NCBI GenBank assembly: GCA_035079385.1
Contig: JAVHKY010000024.1
Coordinates: 2,418,001-2,482,000 of the forward strand
Source of the DNA: Aspidiotus rigidus
Lineage: Eukaryota > Arthropoda > Insecta > Hemiptera > Diaspididae
DNA: 64,000 nucleotides
Direction of reading: 5' to 3'
Shown: positions 1 through 24,329 of the stretch, in pieces
Layout of the letters: the number at the start of each line of letters is the position of its first letter
Position numbering within the stretch: position 1 is the stretch's first letter
Program-made: the position numbers and the translations under genes
The notes under the pieces: generated by a model
What the model was told of the DNA's origin: nothing
The model's database searches: none
What the model saw: only the letters and a program-made list of their open reading frames with translations

Positions 1-990
1 ATAGTTTTTTGTTTCGTATTTTTTGGAACAATTTGCCAACGGCAGAAGTCAGAACGGTCGGTCGGTAAGATTCGGCGAGGGAGAGATCTTGAGTAGGTTT
101 CAGCGTTGGTAGATTGATAGGAAAGACCGTGTTGAATAATTGCGTCGAATAGGGAGAGGAGGTAATTTAGAAATTTGAGGTTTTTCAGGATGGAAGTGTG
201 GATGTTGTCGGCCAGGGACTGCGTGTCGGAGGCGTTTCAGAGGCGGGTATGTTATGAGCAGAAATAGGGTCTACAGAATCGAAATAGATGAAGAGATTGC
301 CATGTTTCAGTAGTTTTTTTGTTGTTGCTGAATGACTGTTCTTATCGTCTTTCGGTCTTATCACTTGTTCCCTTTCAAGTTGAAATAGATCATTATGGGA
401 TAATAATATTAATAAAATTGTTAGCTTCTGCACAACTGCTCGTACGATACTCCGCATAAATGCCCTTCTTCCTTGTCGAAAAGAGCTGGATGAAGAGAAT
501 GTTCGCATGCAATTTCGCTTGGGCTTTTTCAGAGCGTCTCGTATCAATTTCACAGTGGTTCTACTGCTCGAAAAAATCGTTGCTTCACATTATTTTCAGT
601 TACACGTACGTCTGCGCTGGCTTATTTGTAATGACAAAGGGATCGGGGTCGGTGACGTGTTTGTGAACCCACGTGCTTGTTATACACAACGCATGATATT
701 TTCACAAAATTGCACCTGTAGACTACGGAGACAGTTGTTAATTGGCTATCATTACGATTCTCTTTCTTTTTTTTTCTCCAATTTTTTTTTTTTTTTTTTG
801 AATAATTTCTTTTTATAAATTGTAAATTATTCGACGGTAAAGCTAGATGGTGCACAACTCGTGGAATAATCCCGCTCGTAGAAAGCTTATTTGTCTGTAT
901 CTGCGCACTACAAATGCTAGCTGGCCTAATTTTCCCGACAGATGACCCGACGTTTCTCATTTATGTTGAAATTAATTTTTGCACGTGTAG
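1..990. other. Unassigned left-edge sequence
   Basis: No PC exon is recognised here, although the missing upstream exons of PC-A would be expected in this direction. Short open frames exist on both strands (for example 185-553 minus), but none has a recognisable domain or splice context. A T-rich run lies at about 762-806. Confidence 0.4.
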
Positions 991-3900
991 GCAGCGCACC
1001 GAAGTAGAAATGTAAGAAGCGTTCCGAAACGGTCGAAGTTCCATTCCAGTTCCAGATCTTTGGCTCCTAGAAGCCCTTTGAATGACCTGTACAATGTATT
1101 CGATTCGATAGTTAGTACAGTATTTTCCTCTGCCAGGTATTCGGCATTTGGGCGCAGCGTAGCCTCTGCCTGGAACTTTACTACGAGTTACTTTTTTCAG
1201 AATCAAAGAGCAGGTTGTCCTATACAACGCCTCGGAAACGGCGTTAAAAAATTTTGGACGAGATTGCAAGATATAAAAGACGAGATAGTGAGTGATACCT
1301 ACAGCCTAGACTCTGTGAGTATTAGCCGATACACGAAATAAATGCGTACGAATAGTAGGGAATCCCTTATCATGTTTCGGAGGAAATATGGAGCTGAATC
1401 TATTCTGTATATCTTTGCTAAATTTCGTGATGGATCAAACGTGTTTTGCTTGATCGAAGTTGTTTTGATTACCAATTTTCATTCGTGATATTATACAGTC
1501 CATGATGGATGTGTTTCAACTCAATTCCAATCTTCAAAACTTCTAGATTGGTCACTTTACAAGATTGATGTAAACCCATTTTTGTCGACGCCAAATGGCC
1601 GATGCTGTGGCGTCGTTAAATAAATTCATATTAAATAAAAAAAAAACTTTTTCGCCTTATTTTTCCTGCAGAAGAACATAGTGCGCTTGAAACTCGTCGA
1701 GAATCGAATGTGGAAGAAAGCGATAGCGTTTTTTCAATGATTACAGTTTTTTTTTTTTTTTTTTTTTTTTTTTTGACGGTTGTGAATAAAAATGAAAACA
1801 TAGGTATCTATCGTTAAATATTTTTTATTGAGTATTATTATGGTTACTGTTTTCTTCTATCTCTTTTTTCTTTCTTTCTTATCAAGTATAGAAGTTTTTC
1901 AAGTTCTCATGAATCGCGATAAGTTTATATATCTGTCTCACGTGATACCTTTCTATGCCTGTCGTTCTTACTGGCCATTTTACAGAATTTCTCAATTCAC
2001 TATTTACACACCTAAGTACATAATATATTTTTATATTTGTGTGTTTTTAAATTCCTTCAAGTAAAATTCCAGCTATCTTGAAGAACTCCTGTAAATAGTC
2101 TAATAATTATTTAATAGCTCTATCTGAAATAGAGAAAAATTATGTCTTGTAAAACAATTTTGATAATATGCTGAAATTTGCTCTTTTTTTTTCTTTTTTC
2201 GTAGAAAGGTACGGTAGTTTTTATTGAAATTTGATATTGAAATGAAGTGTAAAAATTATAATTGTACAAAAATAAGATTTTTCATCGTTCAAACCCTAAT
2301 TTCGCTGTACTTTTAATTATAATTCGTTAAAGATCTCGAATAATCTGACAGTTTCAGCGACAGCAGAAAAAGAAACAGGGGAAACGAAAATACTAAAAAA
2401 CTCAAATCGTTATTTTGAAAATCATTTAGAATATTGAATTATTACAAAAGAATACTGAAAAATTCTCTGTAGAACTTTTTTGATTTCGATTTAATTGATG
2501 ATAATGAGAAGAAAAAGAAAATTGAACAACGTAACTAAGCGAGTAATATTGAAAGTTATTAATTTTTTTCAAATTCCCGTCATTTGAAACATGTTTCTGA
2601 TAATTTTTTACACCTAGTAAGTAAAGATAATAATAGATAGAGAAAACGTACGTTCAAAACAGAATAAATTTAAAACAAAATATTCATAACATTATCGAAA
2701 TCATAATAAAACAAACTCTCAGTAACAACTCCGAAACAATTGACTCAACTCTAACTTACTTACGATCTACTGACTTTTACAACCACGTTCAACTCCGAAC
2801 GGTGACGCCAAAAAAAAAAAAAAAAAAATGTTTTTGTTTTCCTTTATATTTTATTTCATCTCAATTCTTTTACATGTATCTTGTTTTCAACTTCCCTTCC
2901 TTTCTACTTTATTAAATACTAAGTTTATGTAAACGCAGAACTATCTGCCGAGCAATAGTGCAGCTGCATGGCTCGTGAAAAAAAAAAAAAAAACCAATGA
3001 TTGAAAAGAATTTAAAATATTAGGTATCATTTCTCAAAAAAGTATCAAAACTAAAATTTTGATGTTGAAGTTTAATGCATAATTGATAAATGATTATTGT
3101 TTAAAATAGATAAGATAAAAATATATTAGTCCACTTGAAGAACAATATTTGAAATAATTTCCCGCATTACAATATTCGATGAGAGTTGAAAGATAGAATG
3201 AAGAACTTTTGCTCTTGAAAATGCAGTCCGGGCGCTGTGAAACGTCGAGCTTTCTGTAATATACGAGTAATTAGTGTGGTAGTAAAGCCAAAATTTCTTT
3301 CAATTAGTGTTTCACCTACCACGTAACAAATTTTTTCAACTTATGAGATCTTCAAATATTTTGTAGAAACTCATCATTCTTAAAGTTTTTTTTAACCGTT
3401 TTTTTTTTTTTTTTTTTTTTTTAATAAGAGAATAAGTCATTTCGCCCATTCTCAAAGTTCAATTTAAGAGCTTGTGAAATGAAATTTAAAAAAAAAGAAA
3501 AAAAGAAATTACGTATTATTCTCAATCAAATATACAAAATGAACATGCGAATTTATCGATGTTTTCTTCAGTAAAAATGAGGATTCATTATTTTTCATGA
3601 ATTTTTTTTTGTCGATCAGAAAGTAAAATTTTATTGAGATTTTGTACTCATCTGTCCTTCGTTGCCTAGGACGAAAAATACTTGCTTTGATTCATAAATT
3701 GTACGGTCTTAGAAAAGTTTTAAATAATTCTTACTAGAGTTTCAGTCACCTTAATTTGAATTTTCTGTGCTATTTGGAACTGTCCAATGAAATATTTTGT
3801 GATTTCGATGCCTAGATTGTCTTTGGAAAATATTCGTATCAGAAAAATTTGCGTGTTTTTTTACCTATATCTAGGCTATTATTATTTTTTTTTTCTTTTT

Positions 3901-4148
3901 TTTTTCTTAATTCCCATTAGATATGGAGTGGATGAAATTCTACGAGAATTTTCCAATTTATTTACAGAAATGAATTTCGAGTTTCAAAAATTGGTTATGT
4001 GGTACTCACGATTTTGTTTTCCTCAATGTTCCTGATATTATATCATCGTTGTAAAAATAGTATTCTCTTTGACCGAGCTATTTTATGTTCTTACAATAAC
4101 TTTCACCTGCGAAAAAGTTGAAAAAACAAAAATTACAAATTATTGATT

Positions 4149-4181
<33 letters not shown>

Positions 4182-6631
4182 GACTCTCGTATTCTTGTTT
4201 TTTCTTTCATTTTATTGCTACACGAGAATATTGATATTTTTCAATTCTGAAGCTCCGATAACGGATAATTCAAATCTTTTTTTTTTTTCTTTTCTGGATT
4301 AGGTCGAGAATAATGATTATTATTTATTAATAATTACGTTTTGTATTGATGTTTACATTTACTAACAAATTAACATGAAGTCCTTCGATCACTATGACGT
4401 GTGAGTTTTTAATATTGGCAATATTTCTATTATTAGCACCCATATTATTTGTTATAATTACACTAGGGAGATGGAGTGAGAATATTGCTACTTGTATTTC
4501 CATTCAATTCGGCTTAAATTTTTATTTTTATTTTTTTTCAAACAATTGTGAAAAGAAATCACCAGCGGTGAATAAAATCTCATTTTACTCATTCACTATC
4601 AAAATACCTATTGAAAACACAATTTTTATCTTTGTTTTCAAGTTGAATAAAAAGTTACTGTTTTAAATACCTGGGGAAAAGAAATTGTAACGTTAATGCT
4701 GAGATTTAAAATATTCCAACCCAAGTTGGTCTTACCTTCGACTCCAAAAGCTCCTGACCCCATATCCAAAAGAATGAAATGCCTCAATTCCTTGAACATT
4801 CTTCCTGTCCTACTCACCTTTCCCCTCCCACCCTCCTCGTAAATTTCTCCTTTTCTCCGATTGTCTCTCTTCTTTCCAAAACACGCAACAGCCCTACTCT
4901 TCCAGCTCTATCCTTAACTTCTCTATTACCTTCTTCTGGATTACTGGTCATATCAGCCTCCCGGAATACGAAGCAGTGGACCTAGCAGCTAAACAAGCCC
5001 TGATCTCAATCCCTGGTCGCTTTCCTTCTCCGACCTATGACTTAAAATCGTATTATTATCCTCTGACCATCTTATCATGGTACAAACCTTTGGCCCTCTC
5101 GACGTTTCTAAACCTTAGAAAATTATTTTCTACGGGTTCATGCTTCCTATACCCTCGATTAGCTCCAACTTCTCAGAATCCATCCCTGGATTCACGTTTT
5201 ATTACAAATCCATTCAACTTCAATGCGAATAACCTCCTGTGTTGTTGAATAGCTCGTAGAGTATATTGCTTTTTTTGAATCGACCGTGAAGCACAAACCA
5301 ATTCAATCGAAATTCAGATTTTTATCGTTATAGAAAACAATACCCTTACATAAATTAGACTTTTTCCGTGACGACGAATAATTTAAATTTCGTAGTTGGA
5401 GGTTTTTATTGTCACCTATTGAAAAAATTTTACTTCCCTGAAGATGACGTACTCGGCTGCGTCGAAACGTTGGAAGATCATAATTGTATGAAATTTTTTT
5501 AATACGTGGCAATTGAAAACCTTCAACTACGAAATTTTAATACACTTACAGTCTTAGCTAGATGATCACTTATTCTTAAAACAATCTCAAAATTCATCAT
5601 TTATTGCTGCTATCATTATTACTCTTATTAGCATTAATTTTTTTTAAATTGCTATTTATTTACACGTTCACAACAGCGGTAGGTTTACATCTTTATCGCG
5701 GGAATATTATCATAATATTATACCAAGCGATATTATTATTATTTTATTATTCTTTAAATTTCTATTTCATTATTTTTTTTATTGTTATTATTATAAATAG
5801 TATCGTTCCGTAAATGGCAATACTGCCTGTAAATATATAAAAGAAACAAAATTGAAAAATTAAAGTTCTTCCTGAAAAAAGCGTACTCAATTAATTACCA
5901 ATTATGAAAGTTATGATTTTGAGTCATCCCGAGAACATAATAATAATGATTAATTTATAATCAATGATCGTCAAATTCTTAAATAATATTATAAACATAT
6001 CTTGCAATATTTTAAACTGATTTGTCACCTTGAATAATGCGAACAATGATTTTTTTTTTCTTCGAGCTAAATTGAGAATTGAAGTTTTACAGATTATAAA
6101 ATACAATAAGAATAAATTTCAGAATGGGTTCAGCTCCATCTTTTCAACATTACAAACTGATGTTGAAAGTTGAAAATTTAAACATTTTCTGTAATCATAA
6201 AAAGGACTTGATGATTCCTCAATCGTTTTTAATCGTAGGCTACAGTATGTAACTCCATTTTTGGTATACTTTAATTAGAACAAATAAAAATAGAACGAAG
6301 TAGGTAGCATGAGATCGATGAGAATCGGTGAAATTCTAAAACCGATCATTTTATAAATAATCACCGAACGCAGTACCTAATGCGTTCAAAAAATCATTTT
6401 CGAGTTCGATGCATTACGTAAAAACAAAAAATGTTAAATTAATCCTCCGCCCAATTCTCGACCATTTGCTTGACCTTCGCTCATTTGTGTTCACAGAATG
6501 GAGCTTCTTCGGGATACGCAGGCGAACTAAAAGAATTGAATCTGATATTCCACGGCACCAGCGGCAAGCAGAAGCCGGCTCATTATAAAGCCGGACCACG
6601 ACCTTATTACGCATTCACATTACCAACGTAG
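991..6631 (+). CDS. PC-A: 3' end of a furin-like proprotein convertase paralogue (partial)
   Basis: Only the last two coding exons are recognised: about 991-1314 (acceptor ending GTGTAG, donor GTGAGT) and 6497-6631 (TAG stop), both phase 0. The final exon encodes GELKELNLIFHGT followed by PAHYKAGPR, the last strands of the PC P domain, and closely matches the last exon of PC-C, including the FTLP C-terminal end. The upstream exon carries RLGNGVKKFWTRLQ, matching RLGSSLKKFWTNLK in the extra P-domain exon of PC-C. It is open from 991 to the donor (108 codons), much longer than the 37-38 codons of its homologues. An alternative acceptor TTTTTTCAG would start it at 1201 and give exactly 38 codons. 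The catalytic exons must lie left of the window or be lost. The 5.2 kb intron holds A/T runs and one LINE fragment. Family assignment is solid; the 5' exon boundary is uncertain. Confidence 0.75.
4690..5250 (+). mobile_element. LINE fragment: end of a non-LTR RNase H domain
   Basis: Across two frames the plus strand reads FCWITGHISLPEYE-type sequence followed by DLAAKQAL. This matches the terminal part of the RNase H domain found after reverse transcriptase in Jockey/I-like LINEs (W-x-GH-x...ADLAAK). The frame shifts near 4977 and the piece lacks an RT, so it is a dead fragment inside the PC-A intron. The rest of this intron (1315-4690 and 5250-6496) is A/T-rich with poly-A/T runs and no feature I can support. 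Confidence 0.6.
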
Positions 6632-7630
6632 ATCAAGCGACGAAATTTTCAATACACAGTAAGCATTAATGGATCTGGTTCGAACCTATTATTTAGTATT
6701 CCGACACTTTTACATCAGTCTATATAAAATTTTTATGTAATCGCATGAAATTTCTACTGATCGACAAAAAAAAAAAAAAAACAACAAATCTTGACAAATA
6801 GAAAAAAAAGAAGAAAATGAACATTTGCATAGATGTTTGACAGATTGTTATTTATGTATTTATTTATTTATTTATGTACTCATACCTACCTTTTTTGTAA
6901 ATTTTAATACAGACTAATTTTATTCTAGTTTTTCTACCGTTGAATATGCGTTTATTTTACTTTATTAATTTCATCGTGCAAGGAGACAAAAAAAAAAAAA
7001 AAAAAAATGTGAGAATTAAATGGGGATCATGGTAATACCCGATGAACGATGTTTGAGATGACGATGAGACGAGTGTTGTATGATGTCGTGCATTGTGTAG
7101 TGAGACTACTGAAACAGCTATGCAAATACATCACTTCGATGTGGCGTACATGAAATGCTGAAGTTATTCGAACATCAAAAATTTACTTACAAAAACTAGT
7201 ATAAAAATGTGAGTAGAGTATTTTGAATGTTATTGTTTTTTATTTTTCTCGTTATGTTTCTGTTGAATATAATCGAAAAATATTCTGGTAAGTAAACATT
7301 ATTTAATTGTTGCCAAGAGTGAAAAATTATTGAACGATCAGATTGTAGATCCGAACTCACCGCCGTAGGAAAGCTCTTCAATTATTAATCTTTTTTATCA
7401 GCAATACTACGTATTAATGAATTAAAATATCGAATACAACGATCCTATCATAATTTTCAACCTATCTCTTTAGTTTACGTTCTCCATATACAAGCTTGAT
7501 TCATTATTTTTATTCCTAAACGAAATTATCTGATTGGTTTATTTGGATTCTTGACAATGTTTTGTTTTTTTAATTTCGTTTTACTTTTTTTTCTTTCTAA
7601 ATATATATTTTTATTAGGCAGGCAAATGAT

Positions 7631-20183
<12,553 letters not shown>

Positions 20184-22282
20184 TTTATTTATGCCAGTCG
20201 TACCATGAAATTCTTTGACTCGATCAATTAGATTGTTGTCTAAATGTCCTATTTATTTTTTTCAGATGAAGGAAGAAAAAAAAGTTTAGAGATAGCTTTT
20301 TTTGTTACGCGGGAGTAAGTGGAGCGATCAATACTGGCGACAATCGCTCTCTTTACTCCAAAAAGACGAACATAGCTTTTTCTTCATTTATTATCGAAAA
20401 GTGCCTCATAGCGCCCTCTGAATGGTGGTAAAACATGGGTCATACCGAACGTGGTTTTCATTTTGTACCTATTGAGTCTTTTTTCCGTATTCATTTCGAA
20501 CCTAGGGAATATTGACAAGCATCATCTATCGTTTGATTTTCAAAAATACCCATATCTTCTACCTTTCGATTGTAAATGAAGAAAAATCTCATACGCAACA
20601 CGGTTAGAAAAGGCCATTTCTTCGTATGACCGATCGAGAAATAGCTTATGTAGCGTAAATAACTATTTAGGTTGGTTTAACAGGGAGTTTTTTACTCCCA
20701 TGGGAGTGAAAAAATCAAAATTTCCCTTCAAAACAGTGCGTACAAAAACACAAACAAAACAATCAACTTCACGCTCTATCGATTTCACAGACTAACGCGA
20801 TGACTTCTTTTTTACTCCTCATCGAGATTCTGTTTGTCACCTATGAACGCTTCTTGGCAGTGAAATTCTACCCTCTCATCTGAGGAACCTAAGATTATTA
20901 AAATGGCGACGTCCGACATCCACTCAATTCGTATATCTTCATCAGAATGAATTCAAAGTAGACTTCATTCACATCACTGCGCCTTAGAAGTGAGCAAACT
21001 TCCTTTTATCTACTGATCCCGCGAGAGGGACCTAAAATAATTGATCCTAATCCATAATCAATATTGAAAAATACCCGGCCGTAAAAAATGTTTTCTGCCA
21101 TTTTCAATGAACGCAGCTGGTGGAAAAGACTCCGTGAGCCAGAAAAAGAAATTAGCGACCATTGCACATTTTGTGATGGCAGCAGGGAACTACAATTTAA
21201 TCATCTATCATGAATAACTTCTCTCTATTTTCTATGAAGTTCAGTTGAAATCGTTGAAAATCTTGAATGTTCCCTTCCTCTGTGCACCTCTTGTAATTTT
21301 TCTTGCGCTTTGACTTTTGAAGGCCATTTTCCATAAGAATTTAAACAAAAAATCATTCCTTGGTGACTTCTCACTCTCCAGCTTGTACTCAAACAAGTAT
21401 AGCCTGTACAGTATGTAAGAATATTGGCTGATCGTTTACTCGTGTTCTAAGTCTTACCGAAATTCCGCTTCCCCGGTTCCTCAACGCACATACAAAACTT
21501 GAAATCAATTGACAACTCACTACTACTATTTTCTAACTACCAATTTTGACTGCGAGTCCCGATACAACACAATCAACATGTAAATTTGTGGAAACGGTAA
21601 AGCTTTCTCACCTACATATACCTGCATTTGATGAAAGTAACTGATGACGTCATTCTTCACCTCAGACAAAATATAATGAAACCTAAATATTTACCTAGTT
21701 GATTCTAGTTTCTAAATTTATAAAGCAGAAAATTTGTTCGAGAACCGCTGAACTTACTAACTTGAAATTTTAAACCTGTATTTGTGTTATTCAAAAACAT
21801 GAATGGAAGTTTAAAAAAAATTTCTCAATAAAAATTGTGTTCTCGCTGTACGCAGTACTTGATACTGCAAAGGAGGGCAAAGAATAACAGGATAGCTGAG
21901 AATCATGATATGTCATTCGTGTATCTCTATCCAGCGCATGCGCAATGGCGCAAGATCAAGAACAGTGTAGCAAACAATGAACTAAATAATATTTAAAGAC
22001 TACTTAAACCTACAAGCAAGACGTTGCATCCTCTTTTCCTCTCTCAATATTCTTTATTGGTTTGAACTCTCAAATAAAGATGTAAATTGATAGGTAAGAT
22101 TTATTTTACAAAACAAAGTAGAAATTTCACAAATCAACGAAGTAAAATTTTTCAAAGAGGTCAAGAACGAGAATATCCAATTCTGAAATTATTTTTCACG
22201 CCGCATTCAATGCCGTTATTCGTTTTTTGTGGTTCTTTCGTTATTTTTTATAATATTTTAGGGTACCTAATACTTTATTTTC
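20184..22282. other. Intergenic region 3' of PC-B with a dispersed repeat
   Basis: No gene is seen. A short perfect inverted repeat (TTTTTTACTCCCATGGGAGTGAAAAA) lies at about 20686-20712. The stretch at about 21200-21665 (CTTGAATGTTCCCTTCCTCT ... TTGTACTCAAACAAGTATAGCCTGTA, ending near a TGATGACGTCAT) is a diverged copy of 39560-39815, so it is a dispersed repeat. Confidence 0.55.
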
Positions 22283-23356
22283 AAAATGATTTTTATTAAA
22301 TTATTTTATAAATTATTGAAAAATTTCATCTAAAATAATAAGATTATTATATTATTTTTATATTTTATTAATAAAATTTATTAATATTGTTTAACCGCTT
22401 AAGCTTGCACAATATAATAACTAATTAAGTTTAAATATTAAAATTAATTTTTAATAATTTATTAATTATAAATATTATTTAAATTATTCAAAATATTATA
22501 TTCAATAAAATTAATCATCATTTAAATATAATATTGTATTAATATTATTTATTTTTTACTATTAATTAAAATTTTTTTTTCGAAGTGACTTGAATGGAAA
22601 GTATTAATTTTTTAAATTAATTATGAATTAATTTCCTTAAAATTATGTATATTTATTTAGATATTTATTATATATTTTTAATCAATTTAAGTATTGTTGA
22701 TAATTTATATGAAAATTGAAAATTTCAATTAATAATTTAAATTTATTTATTATATTCTATTTTATTATTAATTCTAATAATTGATTATTAATTTGTACTT
22801 TTATTTTATATTTCTTATTTCTTTATCATTAATCGAAATATTAAATAATATAATTAAATTTTTTATTTTACAAACAATTTTTCCAATAAATTTTTTATTG
22901 ATTATAATTATAAATAATTCTTCTATCTTCAATAATAAATTAATAATACTTGTTCATTTATTTTATTAATATTAAAAATTTATTTATATCCAATAAATAT
23001 TTGAATAATTAATATCCAAAAAAATATTTCTTGAAATATATTTATTTTTTTAAATTTAATCTATAAAATTCCTACATTAATCATTTTAAAAAACAGTATT
23101 TATATTAATAATTTTATTTTTATTTATATTTTTCAATAGTTTAATTTTATTTAATTTAAATAATTTAAAACAATTAATATTTAATCTTTCTAATAATAAT
23201 ATAATTATATTGAATTTTATTAATAATAAATTTCAATTTTAATATTTCATTAATTTTTTTAATAAATTATATTATGAATATATTTTTATTAATTAATTTA
23301 TTAAATTATTATAAAATTTATAAATCATTTAAATAATATTAATTTGCAATTTTAAC
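22283..23356. repeat. ~1.07 kb extremely AT-rich block
   Basis: Nearly all A and T with very few G/C, no long open frame and no recognisable mitochondrial or bacterial gene. It resembles in composition the AT-rich blocks at 32330-33410 and 54702-56215, but I could not align it to them by eye. Its right edge abuts a strong hairpin at 23357. Confidence 0.6.
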
Positions 23357-23459
23357 GTTTAGTTGCCGCGGCTGGTTGCAAAGCGCGACACACCTGTTGA
23401 TCGTAATACTATACCTTTCAGTGTTCGATGCGCTTTGCAACAAGCCGCCACAACTAAAC
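23357..23459. repeat. Inverted repeat / hairpin, 30-bp arms
   Basis: The arm GTTTAGTTGCCGCGGCTGG... (23357-23386) pairs with 23430-23459 with 27 of 30 bases complementary, leaving a ~43-base loop. It marks the border between the AT-rich block and ordinary-composition DNA. It could be the end of a MITE or a structured RNA; I cannot tell which. Confidence 0.7.
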
Positions 23460-24329
23460 ATCAAGATTGCGAAAAAACGACGAGGGAATCACGAAAAACG
23501 AATGACGGCATCGAATTTAGCGTGAAAAATACTTCCAGAATCGGATATTTTCGTTCTTGACGTATTCAAAAAATTTTACTTTGTTGAGTTGTGTTTCCGA
23601 TCATACTAGCAGAATCTCGATCTCATCCTGCTTCAACTTTTTGGGGAATTGTGAAATTTAAACGCAGTAGAATTGGCAAAAAAGTGGATTGAAAGATTTC
23701 ATGAGAATGCTTACGCATTTGCGAGCATTGGTTCTTTAAGCTCAGCTGTCCTCCTCTTTCAACTAACAACATTTTGAGCGACCTCTCAAAACAGGAGCCT
23801 CTCATAGCGAGGGCAAAGCAGGAGCGCTTGTCAGTACCGAAACCGCGCCGCAGCAGCTGATACTGTGTATTATTAGGCCTAAGGAGGCTATGGATACCGG
23901 TCCCAAAGATGTCCCTATAGTAAGTCAAAATCATACAGGACGTCAGTAGTCCTAATATAATGAAAGCTATACCAGTAAAGCTTAGTATAACGGAAGCTAT
24001 GGCAGTAAAACTTATTATGCTGTAGGTTGGTCTAGTACAGCTTAGTATTCTGTATATTATTAGGCGTTGTACGAGTATGATAAAGGCTGAGATCCTCAAG
24101 TAGGAAAGGTCGAACTTTTTCTGTAGGTCAAGGACATTCATGACGTCAAGTCGGGCTTTTGAGAACCCTCCAACAAATCAGAGAGCGAATTCCCTCGCTC
24201 ACGAAAATTTCGATCATCGAACTATATTAAAACGAGTACAAATTGCAAAATTAAAAAACTAAAGACATTATGACTTCATCAGAAGAAATTTTTGAAGGAT
24301 ACAGAAATTTGGTATTGAATATAATTACT

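Noticed and set aside
22283..23356. Possible nuclear mitochondrial or symbiont DNA because of extreme AT content
   Set aside because: No recognisable mitochondrial or bacterial coding frame or tRNA was found on either strand.
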